Source: Porphyrobacter sp. TH134 (GTDB lineage: Bacteria; Pseudomonadota; Alphaproteobacteria; Sphingomonadales; Sphingomonadaceae). From it: a DNA stretch of 61,601 nucleotides. Where the stretch lies: NCBI RefSeq assembly GCF_002855495.1, contig NZ_PKRO01000018.1:1-61601 (forward strand), in the 5' to 3' direction. The notes below the pieces were generated by a model that was not told the DNA's origin, did not search any database, and saw only the letters and a list, made by a program, of their open reading frames with translations. Positions 47,343 through 56,621 of this stretch are shown piece after piece (the stretch's first letter is position 1; each line of letters starts with the position of its first letter). The translations under genes were made by a program, and so were the position numbers.

Positions 47343-48289
47343 GTCGGAAACTTCGCCCCGGTCAGCTCCTCGCTCAGCTTCCACAGCTGGTCGGCAAAGC
47401 TGGGGTTGAGCGCGTAGGATCGCACCCCGCCACTGGCCGATTCGTCGTCCACTTCGGCGATGTGGCAATCCTCGCAATAGACCCCGCCCCTGCCTTCGAG
47501 TTCAGGAGCGGTCGCCGCCCAGCAGCTGGTCGCGGCGCCTTGGGGGATGGTCTTCCACTGAAAGCCCGTGTCGCGCGACGTGATCCGCGCCATCAGCGCA
47601 TCGCGCATCTCGGGTGTCATGTGGCGGCCCAGATTGGTCTCGATCCCGCCCGGATGCACCGCATAGGCATGGATGCCCATTACTGCATAACGCTGCTCAA
47701 TTCCGACCGAAAACAGCACATTTGCGGTCTTGGACTGACCATAACTCGCCCACGGATCGTAGGGGCGCTGCGCGAAATTGGGGTCGTCGAAGTGCATCGG
47801 TGCCATATGGTGCCCGCGGCTCGACAGGTTGACGATGCGCTTGGCAGTGCCCCGTTCGATCAGCGGCATCAGTTCGGCCGTCAGTGCGAAATGGCCGAGG
47901 TGGTTGGTGCCGAATTGCCGTTCGAACCCGTCGGCGGTGTGCTCGAACGGGCAGGCCATCACGCCCGCATTGTTGATCAGCAGATCGATTTTGCCGAACC
48001 GCTGGCGCGCGCGAGACGTCGCGGCACGGATGCTTTCGAGCGAGGCGAGATCGACCGTGATCGTATCAAGCCGCGCCTCAGGCTCGGTCGCAATGATCGC
48101 TGCGGCGCTTTCGTCCAGCTTGTCCTGATCGCGCCCGGCCAGCACCACATGCGCGCCGTGGACCGCCATCGCGCGGGCGGTTTCCTGGCCGAGGCCCGAA
48201 TTGGCACCGGTGATGAACACGGTCATCCCCGACAGGTCGACGCCTTCCAGCACCTCGTCCGTGGTACTCGCCCAGCCGAATGCGGTCAT
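47339..48289 (-). CDS. Short-chain dehydrogenase/reductase (retinol dehydrogenase-like)
   Basis: A 316-aa SDR. The NAD(P) motif is TGANSGLGQETA (about 25-36), NNAGV is at about 100, and the active site has NLSSRGHHMAP with Ser and YGQSKTANVLF with Tyr and Lys. The C-terminus is extended, as in retinol/WWOX-like SDRs (SYALNPSFADQLWKLSEELT). The start at 48289 overlaps the upstream GNAT stop by 4 nt (ATGA). Substrate is unknown. Confidence 0.92.
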   Translation of the reverse strand: MTAFGWASTTDEVLEGVDLSGMTVFITGANSGLGQETARAMAVHGAHVVLAGRDQDKLDESAAAIIATEPEARLDTITVDLASLESIRAATSRARQRFGKIDLLINNAGVMACPFEHTADGFERQFGTNHLGHFALTAELMPLIERGTAKRIVNLSSRGHHMAPMHFDDPNFAQRPYDPWASYGQSKTANVLFSVGIEQRYAVMGIHAYAVHPGGIETNLGRHMTPEMRDALMARITSRDTGFQWKTIPQGAATSCWAATAPELEGRGGVYCEDCHIAEVDDESASGGVRSYALNPSFADQLWKLSEELTGAKFPT

Positions 48290-48816
48290 GGTGTCTCTCC
48301 TGCTTGAAGCTTGCACTCGTAAAGGAATTCCGGATCCAGCTGTTCGCCCACCGGAAAGGTGATGTCGGCAATCTTGGCAAAGCCATAGCGCTGATAGAAC
48401 CGCTGTGCGCCGTAGTTTTCGGCATAAACCGACAGCAGGACCGCATCGTGCGACCGCGCGCGCGCGACGCCCAGCGCCCAGTCCATCAGCCGCGCGCCGA
48501 TGCCGTGGCCGGTGTGGGTGGGCAGGGCGTAAAGCTGACCCAGCTCGATCGGGTTACGCGCGTCCGAATAGCCCGCGAATTTGGTCGGATAGCGAAGCTT
48601 GCAGAAGGCAACCAGCGCGCCGTCATCCTCGACCAGACAATGGGTGCAGCTGTCGCCCGCAATTTCGGCCGCGACGGCTTGCGGATTGTGCACCTCGGCC
48701 AGGAAGGCTGCGAGGTCTTCGGGGCGGTAGAGATCGCCGAAGGCAGCGACAAAGGTTTCTGCGCCCAGCCGGGCAAGGGCGGGCGCATCGGCGAGGGTGG
48801 CGGGGCGGTAGATCAT
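48286..48816 (-). CDS. GNAT family N-acetyltransferase
   Basis: A 176-aa acetyltransferase. The acetyl-CoA motif is GQLYALPTHTGHGIGARLMDWAL (about 92-114), followed by AVLLSVYAENYGAQRFYQRYGF (about 124-145), the typical GNAT end motif. Substrate is unknown. It is translationally coupled to the SDR downstream. Confidence 0.9.
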   Translation of the reverse strand: MIYRPATLADAPALARLGAETFVAAFGDLYRPEDLAAFLAEVHNPQAVAAEIAGDSCTHCLVEDDGALVAFCKLRYPTKFAGYSDARNPIELGQLYALPTHTGHGIGARLMDWALGVARARSHDAVLLSVYAENYGAQRFYQRYGFAKIADITFPVGEQLDPEFLYECKLQAGETP

Positions 48817-48889
48817 GCCGCTGCCTAGCGTGGACGAAGCGTGCTGTTAAGCTGGCGAAACGGTCAGCGACGCGTTACACCCCTCGTCC

Positions 48890-49966
48890 ATGAACAAACT
48901 GATCGCAGCACTCACTCTCGCCCTGGCCCCCACCGCTGCTCTGGCCCAAGACGCCGCGCCCGAAGCGCCCAAGTGGTCGATTGCGATCCACGGCGGGGCA
49001 GGAACGCTCGACCCCAAGGCCATGACGCCGGAAAAGCGCGCCGAGTACGAAGCTGCGCTTCAGGTCGCGCTCGATGCCGGAGCGAAGGTGCTGGCCGAGG
49101 GCGGCAGCGCGATGGACGCGGTGAAGGCGGCGATCATCCCGATGGAGGATTCACCGCTGTTCAATGCGGGCAAGGGCGCGGTGTTCACCTGGGAGGGGAC
49201 CAACGAGCTCGACGCCTCGATCATGGACGGCCGCGATCGCTCAGCCGGGGCGATTGCCGGGGTGAAGACGGTGAAGAACCCGATCCTCCTCGCAGACACC
49301 GTGCGCACGCAGAGCGAGCACGTGATGCTGATGGGTGCGGGCGCGGAGGCCTTTGCAGTCGAGAAGGGCTTTGCCGTCACCCCGCCCGAATATTTCGCCA
49401 CCCCGGCGAGGGCCGAAGCGCTGGAGCGGCTGAAGGCGGAGAAGCTCTCGGCGCTGGATGTCGACCACAAGTTCGGCACGGTGGGCGCGGTGGCGCTCGA
49501 TCAGAACGGCAATCTGGCGGCGGGCACCTCCACCGGCGGGATGACCGGCAAGCGCTGGGGCCGCGTGGGCGATGCGCCGGTGATCGGCGCAGGCACCTAT
49601 GCGGATAACCGCGCCTGTGCGGTGTCGGCGACTGGGTGGGGGGAGTATTTCCTGCGGGTCGGTGTGGCGCATGAGATTTGTGCGCGGCTGCGGGCTACCA
49701 ACGAAGTGAAAGTCGCCTTGGCGGATGACGACGCTGCCAATGACGGCGTCCGCACCGAGGAAGCCCAATATATCGCCGACGCCGTGATGGCCGATGTGGC
49801 GAGCCTCGGCGGCGATGGCGGGGTGATCCTTGTCACGCCCGAGGGTCACGCGATCTTCAGCTTCAACACCACCGGCATGTATCGCGGCCGCGCGACCAGC
49901 GGCGGGGTGCGCGAAGTAGCGATCTTCGGCGGCGAGGAGAAGGCTTCGGCCACGCCGGATCATTGA
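48890..49966 (+). CDS. Isoaspartyl peptidase/L-asparaginase, exported
   Basis: A 358-aa Ntn hydrolase of the plant-type asparaginase family. A signal peptide (MNKLIAALTLALAPTAALAQ) is followed by IAIHGGAGTL, GAKVLAEGGSAMDAV and DSPLFNAGKGAVFTWEG. The autocleavage nucleophile is Thr197 in HKFGTVGAVALD, and STGGMTGKRWGRVGD is the substrate loop. It removes isoaspartyl residues or asparagine, and here would work in the periplasm. The start at 48890 gives the signal peptide. It stands alone, with a family B repeat after it. Confidence 0.95.
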   Translation: MNKLIAALTLALAPTAALAQDAAPEAPKWSIAIHGGAGTLDPKAMTPEKRAEYEAALQVALDAGAKVLAEGGSAMDAVKAAIIPMEDSPLFNAGKGAVFTWEGTNELDASIMDGRDRSAGAIAGVKTVKNPILLADTVRTQSEHVMLMGAGAEAFAVEKGFAVTPPEYFATPARAEALERLKAEKLSALDVDHKFGTVGAVALDQNGNLAAGTSTGGMTGKRWGRVGDAPVIGAGTYADNRACAVSATGWGEYFLRVGVAHEICARLRATNEVKVALADDDAANDGVRTEEAQYIADAVMADVASLGGDGGVILVTPEGHAIFSFNTTGMYRGRATSGGVREVAIFGGEEKASATPDH

Positions 49967-49970
49967 TTTG

Positions 49971-50067
49971 AACCCGTTCGTGCTGAGCTTGTCGAAGCAC
50001 CGCCTTTCTCTTCGAACAAGCGTCGAAAAAAGGACGGCCCTTCGACAAGCTCAGCACGAACGGGTTT
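49971..50067. repeat. Intergenic inverted repeat, family B
   Basis: The left arm (49971-50002) is AACCCGTTCGTGCTGAGCTT then GTCGAAGCACCG; the right arm (50035-50067) is CGGCCCTTCGACAAGCTCAG then CACGAACGGGTTT. The arms are inverse of one another with a 32-nt core. Confidence 0.9.
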
Positions 50068-50079
50068 GGGTCGACCCGA

Positions 50080-51012
50080 TCAATAAAGCTTGCCGATAAC
50101 CGGCAACCCCCGCTCCGGTTCAGCGAATTCCTTGATGATCCGTCCGATCCGCGACAGCGCCAGTTCGGCGCGGGCCTGCATGTCATCCTCGGCCTGACGC
50201 GCGCGGAAATAGCAGGCGAAGGTGATGGGCGGCTCGCCTTTGGGCCCTTCGGCGAACCCGATATCGACGTAGTTGTATTCGGTGCCGATCAGCCCGCTGC
50301 TGCCGGTCTTGTCGCCCGCGGCCCAGCCTTGGGGGAGGCCTGCGCGCACGCGCTTGAGGCCGGTTTCGGTGGCGACCATCCAACCTTTCAGCTCCGCTCG
50401 CTCGGCGTCCGGCAATACGTCGCCGTAAACGATCTTCGCCACGGTGCGTGCCATGGCCGCAGGGGTCGCGGTGTCGCGGAATTCGGCCGGGGGGACGAGG
50501 TTCATCTCCGGCTCGTAACGGTCGAGGCGGCTGACATCATCGCCGATGCTGCGCCAGAAAGCGGTCAGTGCCGCTGGGCCGCCCAGCTCGCGCAGCAGGA
50601 TATTGGCCGCCGGATTGTCCGAGGTGGTCTGCGTCGCCCGCGCCAGTTCGCGCAAACTCGCGCCGCTTGCCATGCGTTCGGTGGTGAACGGGGCGTGGGC
50701 GATCATGTCGGCCTGCGTCCACATCACCCGCCGGTCGGCGTCGATCATCCCTGCTGCGTGGCGTTGGAGCAGCAGCGCGGCGAGGGAGAATTTGAAGGAT
50801 GAGGCATGGCCGAACCGCCGGTCGGCGTTAAGGCCCACCGACATCCCGCTTCGCGTATCGTACAATTCCGCGCCCAGCGTGCCGTTGCCTGCCGCCTCGA
50901 TCAGCCGCAGCTCAGCGGCCAACCGCCCCAACGGGCTCTGGTCGGGCGGAATGCAGGCGCTCGCGCCCAGAGCCAGCGAGCCGCCGATGAAACCCCTTCT
51001 GCCTATCATCAT
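50080..51012 (-). CDS. Class A beta-lactamase
   Basis: A 310-aa serine beta-lactamase. The catalytic Ser71 is in ASSFK (SxxK), followed by TSDN (131-133), EPEMN at 167-171 (the Glu166-like general base with Asn170) and DKTGSSGL (about 238). The N-terminus MMIGRRGFIGGSLALGASAC has a twin-arginine pair and a possible lipobox Cys20. The family destroys beta-lactams; which ones cannot be told. It is the last gene of the MoxR operon, overlapping the RDD gene stop by 4 nt. Confidence 0.93.
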   Translation of the reverse strand: MMIGRRGFIGGSLALGASACIPPDQSPLGRLAAELRLIEAAGNGTLGAELYDTRSGMSVGLNADRRFGHASSFKFSLAALLLQRHAAGMIDADRRVMWTQADMIAHAPFTTERMASGASLRELARATQTTSDNPAANILLRELGGPAALTAFWRSIGDDVSRLDRYEPEMNLVPPAEFRDTATPAAMARTVAKIVYGDVLPDAERAELKGWMVATETGLKRVRAGLPQGWAAGDKTGSSGLIGTEYNYVDIGFAEGPKGEPPITFACYFRARQAEDDMQARAELALSRIGRIIKEFAEPERGLPVIGKLY

Positions 51013-51932
51013 GAGAACTTGTCCGCTTTGCGTTTGCCGAACCGCATGTCACTCTCCAGCTTGGCGCGCAACTGCGCATAGAAGGCTTCGAGGAAAGCCC
51101 GTTCATCGCCCGCACCGGGATCCCAGCCGATCTTGCGGCAGATTGCGGCGTGAACGGCGCTGAGCGCGTCCGGTTCTCCGGTGCGCAGGATCCGCTCGAG
51201 CGTCTGAAGCTCTTTCTCGCCGTAAATCGCCAGCTCAGCCGCGCCGAAATCATAGCGCGCCCCGGTCACCTCGCTCGCGCCTTCGACGGCGGCAGCGCCC
51301 TGCGCTGAAAGTACGGCGGCCAGTTTGGTGCGCGGCCGGGCCACCACCCAGGTGCCCGCGATGATGTCGCCCGCCCGCAAGCTGTCGCGGTTGAAGAACG
51401 GGAACAGCAGGAACAGCGCGAACCACCCCGTCAGCACCCAGCCCAAGACACCAATGTCCTGATCGGCCTCGGCCAGCACTATCAGAACGAACAGCGCCAC
51501 CAGCGGATAGAAAATCTCGATATCGCGCAGCAGGTTGCGGGCGATCACCGCTTCCGGGGTCAGCCGCGCACCGCCGCGTGCAGCAATGCGGATGCCGGTG
51601 ATGCGCTTGCCCAGCGTGGCCCCGCGCGGCCCCAGTTCCTGCACCAGAAAATAGCCATACCAGGTGCAAAACACGATCAGCGCCAGCACAATGCCCAGAA
51701 ATTCGAGCGCGCCGCCCGTCAGATTGCCCGGATCAAACGCGGTGCCGCTCAGCACCCCGTCGGAAATCCACCGCAGCGCCAGCTGAAAGACGAGCAGGCT
51801 GATGCCGATAATCATCACGTCGATCACCAGCGCGCCGGCACGCGCCCCGCGTGAGGCGAGGGTGATCGGCAGCAACAACCCCTCGGGCGTGGTCAGCATC
51901 CGGGTGCGGCGGTCGCCGGGGCGCGCGGTCAT
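51009..51932 (-). CDS. RDD family membrane protein
   Basis: A 307-aa protein with an RDD membrane domain: LASRGARAGALVIDVMIIGISLLVFQ (first helix with the R-D pair), GPRGATLGKRITGIRIA (about 122-138) and a third helix near LVALFVLIVLAEAD. The C-terminal 100 residues are soluble (ELQTLERILRTGEPDALSAV). The start overlaps the SpoIIM-like stop by 4 nt. It is a member of the MoxR/DUF58 operon; function is unknown. Confidence 0.9.
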   Translation of the reverse strand: MTARPGDRRTRMLTTPEGLLLPITLASRGARAGALVIDVMIIGISLLVFQLALRWISDGVLSGTAFDPGNLTGGALEFLGIVLALIVFCTWYGYFLVQELGPRGATLGKRITGIRIAARGGARLTPEAVIARNLLRDIEIFYPLVALFVLIVLAEADQDIGVLGWVLTGWFALFLLFPFFNRDSLRAGDIIAGTWVVARPRTKLAAVLSAQGAAAVEGASEVTGARYDFGAAELAIYGEKELQTLERILRTGEPDALSAVHAAICRKIGWDPGAGDERAFLEAFYAQLRAKLESDMRFGKRKADKFS

Positions 51933-53011
51933 CGCAGCGCGTCCTGCGCCGCGTCGCCAGCCGGAACACCGGGCCGATAAAGGACGAAATAGGCCAGCCA
52001 GAACAACAGCATCGTGCCCCCAATCAGGAACCGGCTGGCGGTGCCTTCAACCAGCTGGCGGGGGAAGGCCTCAAGCAGCGCGGCCACCACCATCATGATA
52101 ACCACGCCGACCATCACCACGGCGGATCGGCGCCCGGCTGCCGCCGCTGCATCCAGCACCGGTAAATCGCCCGGAAAGGCCATCGCCCGCCCGATATGCA
52201 GCCCCGCCGCGCCTGCCAGCAGGATGCCGAACAATTCGGTGGTGCCATGAACGCTGAGCCATGCGGCCAGTTCCACCACCAGCCCTTGCGTGTCGAACAG
52301 CCACAACAATGCGCCCAGCAGCGCCAGATTATGCACCAGCAGCAGCAGCGACGGGATGCCGAAGGCAAAGCCCAGCGCAAAGGCCAGAATGCACACCGCC
52401 GAATTGTTGCTGAACAGCTGGGCGGCAAACCCGGCGAGCCCGGCGGCGCTTTCCTCGTTGCCGAGGGTGGCGAGCAACTGGTCGCGGCTGGCACCCGGCA
52501 CGCGGGGCTCGCCCGGCCGGGCGGGGAACAAGCGGTAATACCACGCCTCGTCGCCGGCCACGAGCAGCCAGCCGACCACTGCGCCGGCCACCATCACGAA
52601 CAGCGCAATACAGATATCGAGCCACAGCGCGCGCACCGCGCGGCTCCATCCGCCCAGCAGAAACCCGCGCAGCCAGCGCGCAAACCCCTGACGCGGGCCA
52701 TAGACCTGAAACCACGCCCGCTGCACCAGCGCTTCGAGATAGGCGAGCGTGGCCGCATCAAGGCTCGTCTCGCGCGCCACCGAAAGGCTGGAGGCCGCGG
52801 TCCGGTACAAGGCGGGCAGCGCGATCAGATCATCGTCAGCGATGCGCCGCAACCCGCCGCGCTCCATCCGCGCGACAATATCCTCAAGCCGCCGCCACTC
52901 GCCCTCGCGCTCCAGCCGGAAGCGGTCGGAACGCAGCGCCGCGCTTTCGATATCGGGCGGAGCGGTAACAGCCCCGCGACCGAACCAGGCGGAGAACACA
53001 GGCGCCTTCAT
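51929..53011 (-). CDS. SpoIIM-like (stage II sporulation protein M family) membrane protein
   Basis: A 360-aa protein. A soluble N-terminal part (LRSDRFRLEREGEWRRLEDIVARM) is followed by several helices from about 128 onward (RALWLDICIALFVMVAGAVVG, AVCILAFALGFAFGIPSLLL, ELFGILLAGAAGLHIGRAM). The SpoIIM segment has FSNNSAVC and SVHGTTELFGILLAGAAG, both typical. It lies 7 nt after DUF58. The name reflects family only; the organism type does not sporulate. Confidence 0.9.
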   Translation of the reverse strand: MKAPVFSAWFGRGAVTAPPDIESAALRSDRFRLEREGEWRRLEDIVARMERGGLRRIADDDLIALPALYRTAASSLSVARETSLDAATLAYLEALVQRAWFQVYGPRQGFARWLRGFLLGGWSRAVRALWLDICIALFVMVAGAVVGWLLVAGDEAWYYRLFPARPGEPRVPGASRDQLLATLGNEESAAGLAGFAAQLFSNNSAVCILAFALGFAFGIPSLLLLVHNLALLGALLWLFDTQGLVVELAAWLSVHGTTELFGILLAGAAGLHIGRAMAFPGDLPVLDAAAAAGRRSAVVMVGVVIMMVVAALLEAFPRQLVEGTASRFLIGGTMLLFWLAYFVLYRPGVPAGDAAQDALR

Positions 53012-53018
53012 CCGCCCA

Positions 53019-54368
53019 TCACCCGATGGCCTCGCTGCCCCGGATCGCCAGATAGCGGTCGATCAGGCGCGGGCCGATGGATTGCCACGGGGCTTCGAGC
53101 ACGTCGATCCCTGCCCGCCGCAGCCGTGTCAGCACCAGTTTGCGCTGCTGCGCGATGCTGTCGGCGGTGACCGCGCGGGCCAGGGTCGCAAGATCGCCGG
53201 GCGATTGGGCGATCACCGTTTCGACTTCGGTATCGGTCATGGTGACGAACAGGACGAGATGCTTGCGCACCAGCCGCCCCAAGCTTTCGACCATCAGTTC
53301 GGCCGCGGTCGGATCGGTGAAATCGGAAAACACCACCACCAGCGAACGGCGCTGGAGCTTGGCGGTCAGCGTCGCCAGCGCCAGGGTGAAATTGGGCTCG
53401 ACCGCGTCGTAATCCAGCCCGGCGGCCGCGCTTTGCAAGCGGTGGAAGGCGCGCGGTTCGGCGATGAAGGGGGTCATGATCTGCGGCCGCCGGGCAAAGC
53501 CGAACAGCGCGACCTTGTCCCCGCCTTTCAGCGCAACATAGGCGCAGGTCAGCGCTGCTGAGACCGCCCGGTCGATCCGTGGCAGGCCGTCCACCGGCTC
53601 GCACATCGCTTGCCCGCAATCAAAGGCGAACACGATCTGGTTGTTCCGCTCGCTCTCGTTCTCGCGCGCAAACAGGCGGGTGTGGCGCGCGCTGGCTTTC
53701 CAGTCGATGCGGCGGCGGTCCATCCCGGCTTCGTATTCGCTTAAAGCCTCGAACTGGGTGCCTTCGCCCCGGATGCGGCGGTTGATAAGGCCGATCTGGG
53801 CGTTGCGTAGAAAGGTCTGCAAATCGGGCGAGCGCACGGGCGAGAGGTCGGGCCAGATGCGCACCGCTTTGTCCAGCGCCCGTGTCTCCTGCCGCGCGCC
53901 AAGGCCAAGCGGGCCGTGCCACTTGAGCCAGGCCGCCGTCATCGGCGCGGTTCCGCGCCGGGCCGGGCTGACATCGATGGTGCCTTGCCATTGCCCGCCA
54001 TCGGATGAGCGCCCCACCGGAATGATCGCACGCCCCTGCGCCGCCAGCCGGGGATCGCACGCCAGCGCGGCTGTCGCCCTGCCGACCCCTGCCCTGCCGA
54101 ACCGTGCATGGGCGGTGATGCGGGTGGGCTGGCCAATCTCGGTATCGGCCGGGGCCTCGATCCCCCAGCGCAGCACCGGCCCTGCCAAGCCGGCGTCGAT
54201 CACCACCAGCATCAGCAAGGCGGCCCCCAGCAGCGGCGCGATCACCCATGCGCCCGGCGCGGTGGCGGCAATCACGACGGCCACGGGCGCAAGCCCCGCC
54301 GCGATCCACGCCGCGCGCTCGGTCGGCACCAGCGGCATGTTCAGGCGGGGGAGAGCGAGGCGCGCCAT
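53019..54368 (-). CDS. DUF58 family protein (MoxR partner)
   Basis: A 449-aa protein with two N-terminal helices and a C-terminal DUF58/von Willebrand-type part. YEAGMDRRRIDWKASARHTRLFARENESE (about 230-258) is the DUF58 core, and VFAFDCGQAM and RSLVVVFSDFTDP resemble a vWA-like fold. The start at 54368 (MARLALPRLNMP) is used; it lies 4 nt after the MoxR stop. MoxR ATPases with DUF58 proteins are proposed chaperone systems for metal insertion or complex assembly. Confidence 0.9.
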   Translation of the reverse strand: MARLALPRLNMPLVPTERAAWIAAGLAPVAVVIAATAPGAWVIAPLLGAALLMLVVIDAGLAGPVLRWGIEAPADTEIGQPTRITAHARFGRAGVGRATAALACDPRLAAQGRAIIPVGRSSDGGQWQGTIDVSPARRGTAPMTAAWLKWHGPLGLGARQETRALDKAVRIWPDLSPVRSPDLQTFLRNAQIGLINRRIRGEGTQFEALSEYEAGMDRRRIDWKASARHTRLFARENESERNNQIVFAFDCGQAMCEPVDGLPRIDRAVSAALTCAYVALKGGDKVALFGFARRPQIMTPFIAEPRAFHRLQSAAAGLDYDAVEPNFTLALATLTAKLQRRSLVVVFSDFTDPTAAELMVESLGRLVRKHLVLFVTMTDTEVETVIAQSPGDLATLARAVTADSIAQQRKLVLTRLRRAGIDVLEAPWQSIGPRLIDRYLAIRGSEAIG

Positions 54369-54372
54369 CGGG

Positions 54373-55335
54373 TCAGCGCGGCGCTTCGGTCGCTTCGACC
54401 AGATCGGCGACCAGCGCTTCCATGCTGCGGCCATCGATTTCCGCCGCGGGGCTGAGCGTCAGGCGGTGGCGCAGCACCGGCACGGCAAGCGCCTTCACGT
54501 CATCGGGGATGATATAGTCGCGCCCTTCCAGCGCCGCGCGGGCGCGGGCTGCGCCGGCCAGCAACACCGCCGCGCGCGGGCTTGCCCCCACGGTGAGTGC
54601 GGGGTGATCGCGGGTGGCGCGGATCAGGCGCACAACATAGGCGGTAATCTCGTCCGCCACCGTCACCTGCGCCAGTGCGGCGCTGGCAGCGGTGATCCCG
54701 GCGGCGTTGGTGACAGGGGCCACCCCCAGATCCGCGGGCCGCTGCGGGCCGGAGCGCTGGCCATAGGTGGCAACGATCCGCGCTTCTTCGTGTTCAGTCG
54801 GGTAGGGCACCAGCAGCTTGAACAGGAAGCGGTCAAGCTGGGCTTCGGGCAGGGGATAGACGCCCTGATTTTCGATCGGGTTCTGGGTTGCGATTACCAT
54901 GAAGCGTTCCGGCAAGGCGTGGGTTTCGCCGTCCAGCGTCACCCGGCGTTCCTGCATCGCTTCCAGCAACGCGGCCTGCGTTTTGGGCGGGGTGCGGTTA
55001 ATCTCGTCCGCCAGCAGCAGATCGCAGAAAATCGGCCCGCGCGTCAGCGTGAACTGGCTGCTCTGGAAGTTGAACAGGTTCGACCCCAGAATGTCGCCCG
55101 GCAGCAGATCGGGGGTGAACTGGATGCGCCCGAAATCGAGCCCCAGTGCGGTCGCGAAGGCATTGGCAAGGAAGGTCTTGGCGGTGCCCGGCGGGCCTTC
55201 CAGCAGCACATGCCCTTCGCTCAGCAAGGCGACCAGCAGCATGTCGACCATATCGTCCTGCCCGACAATCGCCTTGGCGATTTCGGCGCGGATCGCATCG
55301 GCAAGGCTGCGGACATGGTCGAGTGTCATCGTCAT
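54373..55335 (-). CDS. MoxR family AAA+ ATPase
   Basis: A 320-aa ATPase. Walker A is [15 protein letters not shown] (about 45-59), Walker B is [22 protein letters not shown] (about 105), followed by [29 protein letters not shown], the sensor 1 and arginine finger region. A C-terminal lid with [24 protein letters not shown] completes it. It is the centre of the seven-gene operon with DUF58, SpoIIM, RDD, DUF4350 and DUF4129 genes, and overlaps DUF4350 by 4 nt. It probably drives assembly or maturation of envelope or metal complexes. Confidence 0.95.
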   Translation of the reverse strand: MTMTLDHVRSLADAIRAEIAKAIVGQDDMVDMLLVALLSEGHVLLEGPPGTAKTFLANAFATALGLDFGRIQFTPDLLPGDILGSNLFNFQSSQFTLTRGPIFCDLLLADEINRTPPKTQAALLEAMQERRVTLDGETHALPERFMVIATQNPIENQGVYPLPEAQLDRFLFKLLVPYPTEHEEARIVATYGQRSGPQRPADLGVAPVTNAAGITAASAALAQVTVADEITAYVVRLIRATRDHPALTVGASPRAAVLLAGAARARAALEGRDYIIPDDVKALAVPVLRHRLTLSPAAEIDGRSMEALVADLVEATEAPR

Positions 55336-56621
55336 CGGGTGAGTGTTCCTGTGGAAGCTGGCTCGGAAAGCTTGGTGTGCAGATCATCGAGGCCCTGTGC
55401 GGCCGCCAGAATGTCGGCGGGTTTGCGGGCCGATTCGAGCCGCGCGGCGCGGCGGGTGAAGGGTTCTTCGGCTGGCAGGCGGCGCGCCAATGCGGCATCG
55501 ATTGCGGCGCCATCTGCCCGCGCAAGTCCCAGCTTTTCCGCGATGCGCCGGGCCGACAGGGCGGCATAGGGCGCACCCAGCAGCCCGAATCGCTGCGCGC
55601 GCACGATCAGTCCTGCGCCGTTGGCAATCAGCTGGCGCTTGCCAAAGGCGATGTCGGGGCCAGCAGGCGCGGCTGGCGGGCCGAAGCGCTGAAACGCGCG
55701 CCAGCCGACGATCAGCAGCGCGGCGATCAGGCTCAAGGTCGCGGCGAGGAACGGCGGGCGGAAGGCGAGGGTCAGCAGGTTCTCGCTCGCGCCAAAGCCG
55801 TTCAGGGTCATGTCGAAGGTAACGATGTCGGTCCCGCTGTCGCCCGCCAAGGTGTCCACCAGCGCAATGGCAGCCGCCGCGCGGGCCGGATCGGCGAGGC
55901 CGTAATTGTTGGCAAGGTCAGGATCGGCCAGAAAAATGACCGGCTGCCCGCCTGCGCCGCCGGACTGGGGTGCGGTCCGGAAGGCGAGCGTTCGTCCGTC
56001 CGCACCGGTGATCAGAACGTCGTGACTGGCGGCAGGCTCGGCATAGAGCATCGCCGGGGTCGGCAGAGTGCCGGCGTGGCCCATGCCCTGCCAGCGCGCC
56101 GCCGCGCCGCCATCCTCGCCGCCGGTCAGCTTGTGATCGAAGCGATAGGGCAGGGGCAGCTTTTCCGGCCAGCCGCTGGCGATCGGCGCGCCCAGCATCA
56201 CCCAGCCGCGCTTGAACTTGCTGCGCGCTTCTTTGGGCAGCCGATCAGTCGGCGCCATGGCCAGCCATTTCGGCAGGATCACCAGCGTCGGGCCCAGGGC
56301 CGAGCGCGCCTTGAGTATACCTGCGATGTCGTCAGCATCGGTATAGGCGGCAGGCGCAATCACCAGCAGGCCATCGGTTTCCAGCCCGGCGCTGCTGCGC
56401 GACCGCTGGGCCTCATAGCCTTGCGCCTCCACCAGCCGAACCAGCCCTGCATAGCCGTTCAACCCATTGGCCGCCGCGTGCGCCTGCGTGGATCCGCCAG
56501 TCCCGCCAAAGTCGCTGCCCGCGCCGATCAGCCAGAGCATCGCGACAAACAGGGCAAAGCCGCCGCCAACCAGCGCCAGCGCGCCGCTGCGCGAGAAGGC
56601 TGAAGGGGTAGGTGCGGTCAT
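55332..56621 (-). CDS. DUF4350 domain protein
   Basis: A 429-aa protein. An N-terminal helix ([20 protein letters not shown]) anchors a large extracytoplasmic part (about 35-270) with [22 protein letters not shown] and [21 protein letters not shown], resembling DUF4350. A second helix follows at about 275 ([17 protein letters not shown]) and a soluble tail ([23 protein letters not shown]). It overlaps the MoxR start by 4 nt. No function is known. Confidence 0.85.
   Translation of the reverse strand: MTAPTPSAFSRSGALALVGGGFALFVAMLWLIGAGSDFGGTGGSTQAHAAANGLNGYAGLVRLVEAQGYEAQRSRSSAGLETDGLLVIAPAAYTDADDIAGILKARSALGPTLVILPKWLAMAPTDRLPKEARSKFKRGWVMLGAPIASGWPEKLPLPYRFDHKLTGGEDGGAAARWQGMGHAGTLPTPAMLYAEPAASHDVLITGADGRTLAFRTAPQSGGAGGQPVIFLADPDLANNYGLADPARAAAAIALVDTLAGDSGTDIVTFDMTLNGFGASENLLTLAFRPPFLAATLSLIAALLIVGWRAFQRFGPPAAPAGPDIAFGKRQLIANGAGLIVRAQRFGLLGAPYAALSARRIAEKLGLARADGAAIDAALARRLPAEEPFTRRAARLESARKPADILAAAQGLDDLHTKLSEPASTGTLTR

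Noticed and set aside
53641..55569. A 642-codon plus-strand frame
   Set aside because: It is antisense to DUF58 and MoxR, both of which have clear family motifs.
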